Assembly: GCF_003240585.1 (NCBI RefSeq)
Contig: NZ_PCDP01000069.1
Span: 62,001-126,000 of the forward strand
Length of the DNA: 64,000 nt
Origin: Arminella tubonensis
GTDB taxonomy: Bacteria > Pseudomonadota > Alphaproteobacteria > Rhizobiales > Rhizobiaceae
Reading direction: 5' to 3'
The translations under genes were made by a program, and so were the position numbers. Under the pieces are notes generated by a model that did not search any database, had not been told where the DNA came from, and saw nothing but the letters and a program-made list of their open reading frames with translations. Positions 16,197 to 24,383 of the stretch are shown piece by piece (the stretch's first letter is position 1; each line of letters starts with the position of its first letter).

Positions 16197-17801
16197 ATGG
16201 CGTCCGCCACTGTTGCTGCCCCTGCAGGATCGGTATCAGGTCCGGCCGCCCCGGCGTCCGAGCATATGGATCCGCGCAAGCTTATCGCGTTCTTCGCGAT
16301 GGTGCTCGGCATGTTCATGTCGATCCTCGACATCCAGGTCGTTTCCGCGTCATTGGCGGAAATCCAGGCCGGTCTCAGTGCCGGTTCGGACGAGATCCCG
16401 TGGGTCCAGACGGCCTATCTGATAGCGGAAGTCATCATGATCCCGCTGTCCGGAACGCTGGCGCGGATTATCTCCACGCGCTATCTTTTTGCTATTTCGG
16501 CGTTCGGTTTCACCGTTGCCAGCGGGCTCTGCGCCACGGCGACGAATATCGACCAGATGATCGTCTATCGCGCCATCCAGGGCTTCATCGGCGGCGGTAT
16601 GATTCCGTCGGTCTTTGCGGCTGCGTTTACGATCTTCCCGCCATCGAAGCGTAACATCGTATCGCCGATCATCGGCCTTATCGCCACGCTGGCGCCGACC
16701 ATCGGCCCGACGGTCGGCGGCTATCTCAGCCATGCTTTCTCGTGGCACTGGCTGTTCCTCGTCAATATCATCCCCGGTATCATCGTCACGATCGTCACCT
16801 GGAACTTCATCGATTTCGACAAGCCCGAGCTGTCGCTGATGAAGCGGTTCGACTGGTGGGGTCTGCTGGCGATGGCAGTGTTTCTTGGTGCGCTTGAATA
16901 CGTGCTCGAAGAGGGCAACACCAACGATTGGTTCAACGACAATCGGATCGTCTTTGCGGCAGTCGCGTCGGCGATCGGTGCGATCGTATTCTTCTATCGA
17001 GCCTTCACGGTGGAGTTTCCGATCGTCGATCTCAAGGCGTTTGCCAACAGGAATTTCTCGTTTGGCTCGGTGTTCTCGTTCGTCATGGGCATCGGCCTTT
17101 ATGGTCTCACCTATATCTACCCGGTCTATCTCGGTCGCATTCGCGGTTACGATTCGCTGATGATCGGCGAGACGATGTTCGTGTCCGGTCTTGCGATGTT
17201 CTTCACGGCACCGCTCGCGGGTTTTCTGTCCGGCAAGCTCGACCTCAGGCTGCTGATGGCCATCGGTTTCGTCTGCTTTGCCAGCGGCACCTGGATCATG
17301 ACTGAAATCACGGCCGACTGGGACTTCTGGGAATTGTTGATTCCGCAGATCCTTCGCGGTGTCGGGCTGATGCTCTGCATGGTGCCGATCAACAATATCG
17401 CCCTTGGAACCATGCCGCCGGCGCGCATGCGCGGAGCGTCCGGCCTTTTCAACCTGACGCGAAACCTTGGTGGTGCCGTGGGCCTCGCGATCATCAACAC
17501 GGTTCTCACCAATCGCCAGGACCTTCACTACATGCGAATGCGTGAAAGCGTGCATTGGGGAAATCCGCTGGCGGTCGATCAGCTGAATAGCATGGCCGGC
17601 AACTATACTTCCCACGGGATGGATGGCTCGACGGTCGCGGTCCGAGCCCTTGTCAACATGACCGAGAAACAAGCCATGGTCATGTCATTTAGCGACGTGT
17701 TCCTGATGCTGACCATCCTCTTCCTGGCGATGATCTTCGGCGTCATGATGATCAGCAAGCCAAAGCCGCCTCCAGCGAGCGCCGGCGGTGGCGGGCACTA
17801 A
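16197..17801 (+). CDS. emrB: MFS multidrug transporter, DHA2 family (EmrB type)
   Basis: This 534-residue proton-driven drug exporter has the 14-helix pattern of the DHA2 group. Motif D1 (MFMSILDIQVVSASLAEIQ) lies in helix 1 and motif C (APTIGPTVGGYL) in helix 5. A CGGAGAA ribosome-binding site precedes the ATG, 14 bases after emrA. With EmrA it should form a tripartite pump together with a TolC-like protein encoded elsewhere. The substrate is unknown, since the TetR effector cannot be read from sequence. Confidence 0.88.
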   Translation: MASATVAAPAGSVSGPAAPASEHMDPRKLIAFFAMVLGMFMSILDIQVVSASLAEIQAGLSAGSDEIPWVQTAYLIAEVIMIPLSGTLARIISTRYLFAISAFGFTVASGLCATATNIDQMIVYRAIQGFIGGGMIPSVFAAAFTIFPPSKRNIVSPIIGLIATLAPTIGPTVGGYLSHAFSWHWLFLVNIIPGIIVTIVTWNFIDFDKPELSLMKRFDWWGLLAMAVFLGALEYVLEEGNTNDWFNDNRIVFAAVASAIGAIVFFYRAFTVEFPIVDLKAFANRNFSFGSVFSFVMGIGLYGLTYIYPVYLGRIRGYDSLMIGETMFVSGLAMFFTAPLAGFLSGKLDLRLLMAIGFVCFASGTWIMTEITADWDFWELLIPQILRGVGLMLCMVPINNIALGTMPPARMRGASGLFNLTRNLGGAVGLAIINTVLTNRQDLHYMRMRESVHWGNPLAVDQLNSMAGNYTSHGMDGSTVAVRALVNMTEKQAMVMSFSDVFLMLTILFLAMIFGVMMISKPKPPPASAGGGGH

Positions 17802-17823
17802 TATCTCAGCTATTGCGTCTGCA

Positions 17824-17860
17824 AGGGGCTTCTCGAAACCGAGGAGCCCTTTTGCTTTTT
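17824..17860 (+). terminator. Intrinsic terminator of emrAB
   Basis: AGGGGCTTCTCG and CGAGGAGCCCTT form an almost perfect stem around a short AAAC loop and are followed by TTTGCTTTTT. It lies 23 bases after the emrB stop codon. Confidence 0.85.
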
Positions 17861-17902
17861 GACCATGGCCGGTCTTAAAACGGTGTTGTGAAGAATTTTT
17901 GA

Positions 17903-17915
17903 TTTACGTACGTCA
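17903..17915 (+). promoter_or_regulatory. Operator-like motif before the LacI gene
   Basis: TTTACGTACGTCA lies 33-45 bases before the LacI start and contains the palindrome TACGTA. Twelve of its 13 bases recur at 22675-22687, in front of the sugar ABC transporter genes, suggesting a binding site for this LacI regulator. Confidence 0.45.
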
Positions 17916-17947
17916 GAATGTGGACTAATGGTCTCTCAGGAGGAGTG

Positions 17948-18973
17948 ATGAGGCCTACCGTTCACGATATCGCCGCTGTGGCGGGCGTTAGTCTTGCGAC
18001 CGTCGACCGGGTGCTGAACCAGCGTCCGGGCGTGCGCGGCGTCACACGTCAGCGCGTCGAGGAGGCGATCCGGGAGATAGGCTATGTCCGCGACGTCGCT
18101 GCAGCCAATCTCGCCAAGGGCCGCCTCTATCCGCTGGTCTTCATCCTGCCGGCGAGCGACAATTCTTTCATGCATGGCCTTCATGCCGAGGTGCGACAAG
18201 CGATCGGCCGGGCAAGTTCGGAACGCACGGATATCCGAATCATAGAGGTTCCGGCCTTCGTGCCCGCCGCTCTCGTTGCGGCTCTCGATTCTCTTGCCGT
18301 CGGCGCGACTGCGGGCGTAGCGCTTGTCGCGATCGACGCGCCGGAGGTGCGCAGCGCCGTGGATCGTCTCGTTGCGGCCGGCGTCCCCGTCGTGACGCTG
18401 GTCTCGGATCTCACCGGGACGTCGCGGCATCACTATGCCGGCGTCGACAATATTGCGGCCGGGCGAACGGCCGCGCGGTTGCTCGGGCGTTTTCTGGGCG
18501 GGCTGGAGGGTGACGTCTTGACGCTGGCCGGCTCGATGCTGGTGCGGGACCACCGCGAACGACTCGAGGGCTTTTCAGCACTGATGGCGGAGGAGTTTCC
18601 GCGACTGTCGCTATTGCCGGTTCTCGAAGGGCGCGACGATCCGGAAACGGCGAACAGGCTGATCTCGGACGCGCTTTCCAACAATGGCCGCATCATCGGC
18701 ATATACAGTCTCGGCGCCGGCAATCGCGGGCTGATCAAGGCGTTGAAGGAGCGAGGGGCGCAGCGCGAGCTGACCGTCGTCGCGCATGAACTGACGGAGC
18801 ATACCCGCGCGGCACTAAAGGACGGTGTCATCGACGCCGTTCTCAACCAGGATGCGGGGCATGAAGTGCGTAGCGCCATCCGGGTATTGAAAGCCCATGC
18901 GGATGGGCTCGGCCTGATCGCCGCGCAGGAGCGCATCCGCCTCGATATTTTCTTGAAGGACAATCTGCCCTGA
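17948..18973 (+). CDS. LacI-family regulator of the xylose genes (predicted)
   Basis: This 341-residue protein has the LacI DNA-binding head (PTVHDIAAVAGVSLATVDRVLN, about residues 3-24, with a hinge helix near 55) and a sugar-binding-protein-like effector domain. It stands 27 bases upstream of xylB on the same strand, so it likely controls xylulokinase and xylose isomerase. The ATG at 17948 follows AGGAGG by four bases; a GTG one codon before it is also possible. The effector is unknown, although D-xylose would fit the neighbours. A motif in its promoter (17903-17915) recurs in front of the sugar importer genes. Confidence 0.85.
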   Translation: MRPTVHDIAAVAGVSLATVDRVLNQRPGVRGVTRQRVEEAIREIGYVRDVAAANLAKGRLYPLVFILPASDNSFMHGLHAEVRQAIGRASSERTDIRIIEVPAFVPAALVAALDSLAVGATAGVALVAIDAPEVRSAVDRLVAAGVPVVTLVSDLTGTSRHHYAGVDNIAAGRTAARLLGRFLGGLEGDVLTLAGSMLVRDHRERLEGFSALMAEEFPRLSLLPVLEGRDDPETANRLISDALSNNGRIIGIYSLGAGNRGLIKALKERGAQRELTVVAHELTEHTRAALKDGVIDAVLNQDAGHEVRSAIRVLKAHADGLGLIAAQERIRLDIFLKDNLP

Positions 18974-19000
18974 GCGGCAGGACAAAGGGAGTAACACCAT

Positions 19001-20458
19001 ATGTATCTGGGTCTTGATCTCGGAACGTCCGGCGTCAAAGCCATGTTGATCGACGGTGATCAGAAGATCGTCGGTTCGGCCAACGGCGCGCTTGATGTCT
19101 CGCGTCCGCATCCCGGCTGGTCCGAGCAGGATCCTGCGCATTGGATCCGCGCGACGGAAGAGGCGATTGCCGGCCTGAAGGCATCGCATCCGAAGGAGCT
19201 GGCTGCCGTGCGTGGTATCGGCCTGTCCGGGCAGATGCATGGTGCGACGCTGCTCGACGCCGATGATAAAGTGCTGCGCCCCTGCATCCTCTGGAACGAC
19301 ACGCGCAGCTATGTCGAAGCAGCGGCGCTCGATTCCGATCCTCGTTTTCGGGCGCTCACCGGCAATATCGTCTTCCCCGGCTTTACCGCGCCGAAGCTTG
19401 CCTGGGTCGCCAAGCATGAGCCTGAGATATTCGGCAAGGTTCGCTGGGTGCTGCTGCCGAAGGACTATCTGCGCCTCTGGCTCACCGGCGAGCACATATC
19501 CGAAATGTCGGATTCCGCCGGCACGTCCTGGCTCGACACCGGCAAACGCAAATGGTCGTCGGAACTGCTTGCAGCGACCAAGCTCGATGAACGACAGATG
19601 CCGACGCTGGTCGAAGGCACCGAAGTTGCCGGCAAGCTGCGCGGCGAATTGGCCTCCAGGTGGGGGATCGCAGGCGACGCGGTTGTCGCCGGCGGGGCAG
19701 GGGACAACGCGGCCTCCGCCTGCGGCATGGGAACGGTCAGCCATGGTGCGGCCTTCGTTTCACTGGGCACGTCGGGTGTGCTTTTTGCCGCCAACGGCGC
19801 TTATCTGCCGAAGCCGGAAAGTGCTGTGCATGCATTCTGCCATGCGCTGCCTAACACCTGGCACCAGATGGGTGTCATCCTGTCCGCAACCGATGCGCTT
19901 AACTGGCATTCCGAAGTCACCGGAAAGTCGCCGTCGGAACTGACGGGCGAGCTTGGCGAGGCTTTGAAGGCGCCGTCGAGCGTTACTTTCCTTCCTTACC
20001 TGTCCGGCGAGCGTACGCCTTACAACGATGCGGCCATTCGCGGGGCCTTCATCGGCCTTGGCCATGAAAGCAGCCGTGCCGTGCTGACGCAGGCGGTGCT
20101 CGAAGGGGTCAGCTTCGCCATCCGCGACAATCTCGAAGCACTGCGTTCGGCTGGAACCGACATCGCCCGCGTCACGGCTATCGGCGGCGGATCGCGTTCG
20201 CGCTACTGGCTGGAGTCGATCGCAACGGCACTTGGCGTTCCGGTCGATTTGCCGGCTGATGGTGATTTCGGTGCTGCTTTCGGCGCTGCGCGTCTCGGGC
20301 TGATCGCTGCCACGGGTGCCGATCCGGTTGCGGTCTGCACGCCACCGGCGACGGCGGGGACTATCGAACCGGATGCGGCGCTAACGTCGGCTTATGACGG
20401 CGCTTACCAGCGCTATCGTGCGCTTTATCCGGCGATCAAGCCGTTGTCGACTTATTGA
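19001..20458 (+). CDS. xylB: Xylulokinase
   Basis: This 485-residue FGGY-family kinase phosphorylates D-xylulose to D-xylulose 5-phosphate, the entry to the pentose phosphate pathway. The N-terminal phosphate-binding loop reads GLDLGTSGVKAML (residues 4-16), followed by the xylulokinase motif GLSGQMHGATLLD and a C-terminal ATP-binding region with AIGGGSRSRYWLE. The length equals E. coli XylB (484). Only 27 bases separate it from the LacI gene. xylA follows after a 170-base gap containing a rhizobial repeat, so the two enzymes are probably co-transcribed through it. Confidence 0.93.
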   Translation: MYLGLDLGTSGVKAMLIDGDQKIVGSANGALDVSRPHPGWSEQDPAHWIRATEEAIAGLKASHPKELAAVRGIGLSGQMHGATLLDADDKVLRPCILWNDTRSYVEAAALDSDPRFRALTGNIVFPGFTAPKLAWVAKHEPEIFGKVRWVLLPKDYLRLWLTGEHISEMSDSAGTSWLDTGKRKWSSELLAATKLDERQMPTLVEGTEVAGKLRGELASRWGIAGDAVVAGGAGDNAASACGMGTVSHGAAFVSLGTSGVLFAANGAYLPKPESAVHAFCHALPNTWHQMGVILSATDALNWHSEVTGKSPSELTGELGEALKAPSSVTFLPYLSGERTPYNDAAIRGAFIGLGHESSRAVLTQAVLEGVSFAIRDNLEALRSAGTDIARVTAIGGGSRSRYWLESIATALGVPVDLPADGDFGAAFGAARLGLIAATGADPVAVCTPPATAGTIEPDAALTSAYDGAYQRYRALYPAIKPLSTY

Positions 20459-20465
20459 CCGGGGC

Positions 20466-20580
20466 GCCCCTCATCCGGCCTGTCGGCCACCTTCTCCCCG
20501 TTAAGACGGGGAGAAGGACAAGCGGCAGATGCGGTCGTCCCCTCTCCCCGCCTGCGGGGAGAGGGCTAGGGTGAGGGGCA
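20466..20580. repeat. RIME-like palindromic element
   Basis: This element begins GCCCCTCATCCGGCCTG and ends GAGGGCTAGGGTGAGGGGC, with strong inner hairpins (CTTCTCCCCG/CGGGGAGAAG and CCTCTCCCCG/CGGGGAGAGG). The pattern matches what is known of Rhizobium intergenic mosaic elements. It lies between xylB and xylA and may modulate the stability or relative expression of the two messages. Confidence 0.8.
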
Positions 20581-20628
20581 TGCGCCATAACACGAACTAA
20601 CCCAAACACATCCCAAGGAGGAAATGAC

Positions 20629-21939
20629 ATGAGCACCGGATTTTTTGGCGACATACAGAAGGTGAAATACGAGGGGCCGGATAGCACCAATCCGCTGGCC
20701 TTTCGCCACTACAACAAGGACGAGGTCGTTGCCGGCAAGCGGATGGAAGACCATCTGCGTTTTGCCGTTGCCTATTGGCACACGTTCACATGGCCGGGCG
20801 GTGATCCCTTCGGCGGGCAAACCTTCCTGCGTCCATGGTTCAACGACACGATGGAAGCAGCCAAGCTCAAGGCAGACGTCGCTTTCGAGTTTTTCACGCT
20901 GCTTGGTTCGCCCTATTATTGCTTCCATGACGCCGACGTGCGGCCCGAAGGCAAGAATTTTGCCGAGAACACCAGGAACCTGAACGAGATCGTCGACTAC
21001 TTCGCCAAGAAGCAGTCCGACACCGGCGTCAAGCTGCTTTGGGGAACGGCGAACCTTTTCTCCAACCGCCGCTTCATGAGCGGTGCAGCGACCAATCCGG
21101 ATCCTGATGTCTTCGCCTTCTCTGCCGCGACCGTGAAGACCTGCATGGACGCGACCATGAAGCTCGGCGGTGAGAACTACGTTCTCTGGGGCGGACGCGA
21201 AGGCTACGAGACGCTGCTCAACACCGACCTGAAGCGCGAGCTTGACCAGATGGGCCGCTTCCTCAACCTGGTCGTCGAATACAAACACAAGATCGGCTAC
21301 AAGGGCACGATCCTGATCGAGCCGAAGCCGCAGGAGCCAACCAAGCACCAGTACGACTACGATGTCGCGACGGTCTACGGCTTCTTGAAGAAGAATGGCC
21401 TCGAGAATGAGGTGAAGGTCAATATCGAGCAGGGCCACGCGATCCTCGCCGGGCACTCCTTCGAGCATGAACTGGCGCTCGCCAATGCGCTCGGGATCTT
21501 CGGCTCGATCGACATGAACCGCAACGACTACCAGTCCGGCTGGGATACCGACCAGTTCCCGAACAACGTGCCGGAAATGTCGCTGGCCTACTACCAGGTT
21601 CTCGCCGGCGGCGGCTTCAAGTCCGGAGGCACCAACTTCGACAGCAAGCTGCGTCGCCAGTCGCTCGACCCGGAAGACCTGTTGATCGGCCACATCGGCG
21701 GTATGGATTGCTGCGCCCGCGGCCTCAAGGCGGCGGTCAAGATGATCGAGGACAAGGCACTCTCGAAGCCGCTGGCGGATCGTTACGCTGGATGGGATTC
21801 TGCTGAATCACAGAAGCTTCTCCGCGGCGAATACTCGCTCGACGACATCGCCAAGTGGGTAGAGACCAAGGACATCAACCCGCAGCCGAAGTCCGGCAAG
21901 CAGGAGCTGCTGGAAAACATCGTCAACCGCTACGTCTGA
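20629..21939 (+). CDS. xylA: Xylose isomerase
   Basis: This 436-residue metal-dependent TIM-barrel enzyme interconverts D-xylose and D-xylulose. Family sequences are plain: AYWHTFTWPGGDPFGGQTF with the catalytic His, LWGGREGYETLLNTD, the acidic metal-site region around ILIEPKPQEPTKHQYDYD, and GSIDMNRNDYQSGWDTDQFP. The length puts it in the longer class II xylose isomerases. The start has AAGGAGG about 8 bases upstream. With XylB it forms the isomerase route for xylose. Confidence 0.95.
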   Translation: MSTGFFGDIQKVKYEGPDSTNPLAFRHYNKDEVVAGKRMEDHLRFAVAYWHTFTWPGGDPFGGQTFLRPWFNDTMEAAKLKADVAFEFFTLLGSPYYCFHDADVRPEGKNFAENTRNLNEIVDYFAKKQSDTGVKLLWGTANLFSNRRFMSGAATNPDPDVFAFSAATVKTCMDATMKLGGENYVLWGGREGYETLLNTDLKRELDQMGRFLNLVVEYKHKIGYKGTILIEPKPQEPTKHQYDYDVATVYGFLKKNGLENEVKVNIEQGHAILAGHSFEHELALANALGIFGSIDMNRNDYQSGWDTDQFPNNVPEMSLAYYQVLAGGGFKSGGTNFDSKLRRQSLDPEDLLIGHIGGMDCCARGLKAAVKMIEDKALSKPLADRYAGWDSAESQKLLRGEYSLDDIAKWVETKDINPQPKSGKQELLENIVNRYV

Positions 21940-21988
21940 TGACAAAGGCCTTCTCTCTGCCATGGCGGGGGGAAGGCTCTTTTATCTG

Positions 21989-22279
21989 TTACGCGGTATG
22001 CGCTTTCGCTGTCAGTTCGACGCCGAGTGCCTTCATTACCGCAATCGTTGTTTTAAGTGTTGGATTTCCGCTTTCACTGAACGAGCGATATAGCTGTTCA
22101 CGGGACAGTCCGGTTTCATTGGCGATCTGTGTCATGCCCTTGGCGCGGGCAACGACCCCAAGCGCATGGGCGATGTAGCTTACGTCTTCGGTTTCAAATG
22201 CTTCAGCCATGAACGTTGCTACCGCCGCATCTGATTTCAGATCTTCCGCCGGATCATAGGTTGTAAGCCTTTCAGTCAT
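21989..22279 (-). CDS. HigA-like antitoxin
   Basis: This 96-residue protein has an XRE-type helix-turn-helix in its C-terminal half (GMTQIANETGLSREQLYRSFS) and matches the probable addiction module antidote type that pairs with RelE/HigB-like toxins. Its start overlaps the 3' end of the toxin gene by 8 bases on the same strand (toxin first, as in higBA). It should bind and neutralise the toxin and repress their shared promoter. Confidence 0.82.
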   Translation of the reverse strand: MTERLTTYDPAEDLKSDAAVATFMAEAFETEDVSYIAHALGVVARAKGMTQIANETGLSREQLYRSFSESGNPTLKTTIAVMKALGVELTAKAHTA

Positions 22280-22577
22280 TTTCCCTGCTCCATTCGCTTA
22301 AAATGCGCTTGGCTAATTTGATGTCCCTGACCTGCGTGCTTTTATCGCCGCCGCAAAGTAGCATTATCAGCGTTGCGCCTTGCTGGACGAAGTAGACACG
22401 ATAGCTTGGGCCATAGTGGATTCGAAGCTCCCGGATCCCATCTCCAACTGCCTCTGCGTCCCCAGAATGTCCAAAGGCGAGCCTATCGAGACGTGATGCG
22501 ATAATTGCTTTCGCGCGCTCATCTTTGAGACGGCTTCTCCATTTGCGAAACGTCTCAGTTTGCTTAAGCTCAAGCAT
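22272..22577 (-). CDS. RelE/ParE superfamily toxin
   Basis: This 101-residue protein is a type II toxin of the RelE/HigB-like addiction module killer group. It begins MLELKQTETFRKWRSRL and has the conserved pattern GDGIRELRIHYGPSYRVYF and a C-terminal LLCGGDKSTQ. Such toxins usually cleave mRNA at the ribosome. The frame is open 12 codons upstream, but the Met at 22577 gives the family N-terminus. It is followed by, and overlaps, its antitoxin. The pair reads against the surrounding sugar genes and is likely an inserted or independently maintained module. Confidence 0.82.
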   Translation of the reverse strand: MLELKQTETFRKWRSRLKDERAKAIIASRLDRLAFGHSGDAEAVGDGIRELRIHYGPSYRVYFVQQGATLIMLLCGGDKSTQVRDIKLAKRILSEWSREND

Positions 22578-22674
22578 AAGCCGGAAAGTAGTTTTTAAAT
22601 TACAGGCTGTCAAGCTATGAACGGTAGCCTCTCAACCAACTGTTTGTAATCGATAAAAAACAGGCCGCAACTGC

Positions 22675-22687
22675 TTTACGTACCTCA
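22675..22687 (+). promoter_or_regulatory. Operator-like motif before the sugar importer operon
   Basis: TTTACGTACCTCA matches the motif at 17903-17915 in 12 of 13 bases. It lies 38-50 bases before the small ORF that leads the importer operon, the same relative position as in front of the LacI gene. Confidence 0.45.
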
Positions 22688-22724
22688 TAAATTACGCTAG
22701 CCTAATTGTCGGAGGAGTAATGGG

Positions 22725-22841
22725 GTGGATTCAACGGTTCATAAGGACGCTGGCCTGAGCCCGGCTGCCCTGAATTGGGCGGTACGCGTTGGATTTGTCG
22801 ATGGCGGCGTATTTCCCGATATGCCGGGCCAAAGACAATGA
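22725..22841 (+). CDS. Small ORF (38 codons) coupled to the ABC ATPase
   Basis: A GTG start at 22725 is preceded by a strong GGAGGAG ribosome-binding site 7 bases upstream. The ORF encodes 38 residues beginning VDSTVHKDAGLSPAALNWAV and ends with a TGA that overlaps the ATG of the ABC ATPase gene (ATGA, 22838-22841). This spacing is typical of translational coupling and matters because the ATPase gene has no good ribosome-binding site of its own. No family is recognised. It has no signal peptide or membrane segment. It could be a real small protein, a coupling leader, or the remnant of a longer gene. An alternative ATG at 22720, in another frame, gives only 12 codons. Confidence 0.45.
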   Translation: MDSTVHKDAGLSPAALNWAVRVGFVDGGVFPDMPGQRQ

Positions 22842-24373
22842 GCATGCCCGTTTCCTCCGATGCCTCTCATGTTGCGACGCCACTTCTACAGGCGGTCGGC
22901 CTCTCCAAATCCTTTGGCATCGTCGAAGTGTTGAGAGATATCAATCTCGCCGTCAATCCCGGCGAAGTTCACGCCATTATCGGCGAGAACGGCGCCGGAA
23001 AATCGACCCTGATGCGGTTGCTGGCCGGCCATTTGCAGCCGACGCGCGGCGAAATTCGGATCGACGGAGATGCTGTCGTCCTGCATGGTCCTGTCGATGC
23101 GGAGCAGCGCGGCATCGTCTTGGTGCATCAGGAAATCCTGCTGGCGCCGGACCTGACGGTCGCACAGAATCTCTATCTCGGCCGTGAACTGCACAAGGGA
23201 ATGATCGTCGACGATCGCGCCATGAACGAAGGTGCACGTCGAGCGATACGGGATCTTGGTGCCGATATCGATCCCAACATGGTCGTCAGGCGTCTTTCGA
23301 TCGCGCAGCGGCAACTTGTGCAGATCGCGCGTGTGCTTCTCGTCCCGCACCGGGTCGTGATCTTCGATGAGCCGACCGCTTCGCTGACGCCAACCGAAAC
23401 CGGTGCGTTGCTCAAGGTCATCAACGATATCCGCGCTCGGGGCGCGGCCGTCCTCTATATTTCCCATCGTCTGCCCGAGGTGAAGGAGATCGCCGACAGG
23501 GTGACGATCCTGCGCGACGGGCGGCTCGTCGCCACGCATCCGGCAAGCGATCTCGAAGCCGGCGACATGGCGCGGCTGATGGTCGGCCGCGACGTTGCCA
23601 AGCTTTATCCGGACCGCCACTCGGCGACAGTTCGCGAGGCGGTTCTGGAGGTCGAGGATTTCTCGGTTCCCGGATACGCACAGCATGCCTCTTTCCAGCT
23701 GCGAAAGGGCGAGATTCTCGGATTTGCTGGCTTGGTCGGGGCCGGGCGCACCGAGCTGATGGAGGGTGTGGTCGGACTTCGGACGGCTCGGGGCACCATC
23801 CGGCTCAACGGCAAGCCTGCGCATTTTCCGGATGTTCACGGCAGTTTGAAAGCCGGGATCGTCTATCTCAGCGAAGACCGCAAGGGCAAGGGCCTGCTGC
23901 TGACCAAGGATCTCCGCGTCAACCTGACGCTTGCCTCGCTCGGCAAGTTCGTCCGTTGGCTGCAGATCGACCGCGCGAAAGAGCGCGACGCGCTCGACGG
24001 CGCCATCAGGGAATTCGACATTCGCACCGGTCGCAAGGATTTGCTGGCCGGCCAGCTCTCAGGCGGAAACCAGCAGAAATTGCTGCTGGCCAAGATGATG
24101 ATGCTCAATCCGGAGATCGTCATCATCGACGAGCCGACGCGCGGCATCGACATCGGTACCAAGGAACAGATCTACAAGTTCATCGCGTCACTCGCAGAGG
24201 AGGGGCGGTCCGTCATCGTCGTCTCGTCGGAAATGCCTGAACTGATCGGCATCTGCGACCGCATCCTGGTCATGCGAAGCGGGCATATTGTCGGCGAGCT
24301 GGCCGGCGAGCACATGACCGAGAACGAAATCGTTGTCCTGGCGACCGGTGTCAAAACCGGGGAGGCCGCATAG
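22838..24373 (+). CDS. Sugar ABC transporter ATPase (RbsA/XylG type)
   Basis: This 511-residue protein contains two fused ABC domains, as in monosaccharide importers of the CUT2 class. Domain 1 has Walker A GENGAGKST near residue 53 and Walker B VVIFDEPT. Domain 2 has a degenerate Walker A (GLVGAGRTE) and a clear signature LSGGNQQKLLLAK with VIIDEPTRGID, the usual asymmetry of this class. The start at 22838 overlaps the stop of a 38-codon ORF and has only a weak ribosome-binding site. The permease and binding protein genes follow. The sugar is unknown; ribose-, xylose- or galactose-like ligands are typical. Confidence 0.88.
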   Translation: MSMPVSSDASHVATPLLQAVGLSKSFGIVEVLRDINLAVNPGEVHAIIGENGAGKSTLMRLLAGHLQPTRGEIRIDGDAVVLHGPVDAEQRGIVLVHQEILLAPDLTVAQNLYLGRELHKGMIVDDRAMNEGARRAIRDLGADIDPNMVVRRLSIAQRQLVQIARVLLVPHRVVIFDEPTASLTPTETGALLKVINDIRARGAAVLYISHRLPEVKEIADRVTILRDGRLVATHPASDLEAGDMARLMVGRDVAKLYPDRHSATVREAVLEVEDFSVPGYAQHASFQLRKGEILGFAGLVGAGRTELMEGVVGLRTARGTIRLNGKPAHFPDVHGSLKAGIVYLSEDRKGKGLLLTKDLRVNLTLASLGKFVRWLQIDRAKERDALDGAIREFDIRTGRKDLLAGQLSGGNQQKLLLAKMMMLNPEIVIIDEPTRGIDIGTKEQIYKFIASLAEEGRSVIVVSSEMPELIGICDRILVMRSGHIVGELAGEHMTENEIVVLATGVKTGEAA

Positions 24374-24383
24374 CGGAGTATCA

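Noticed and set aside
16350..17672. 440-codon minus-strand frame opposite emrB
   Set aside because: It is the reverse shadow of a membrane transporter gene and has a highly charged, nonsensical composition.
20466..20580. Hairpin cluster considered as a CRISPR array
   Set aside because: The units are palindromic and not separated by spacers of constant length, so it is a RIME-like element.
22720..22758. 12-codon ATG ORF before the importer ATPase
   Set aside because: It overlaps the longer GTG ORF with the same ribosome-binding site but is not coupled to the ATPase start, so the 38-codon frame is preferred.
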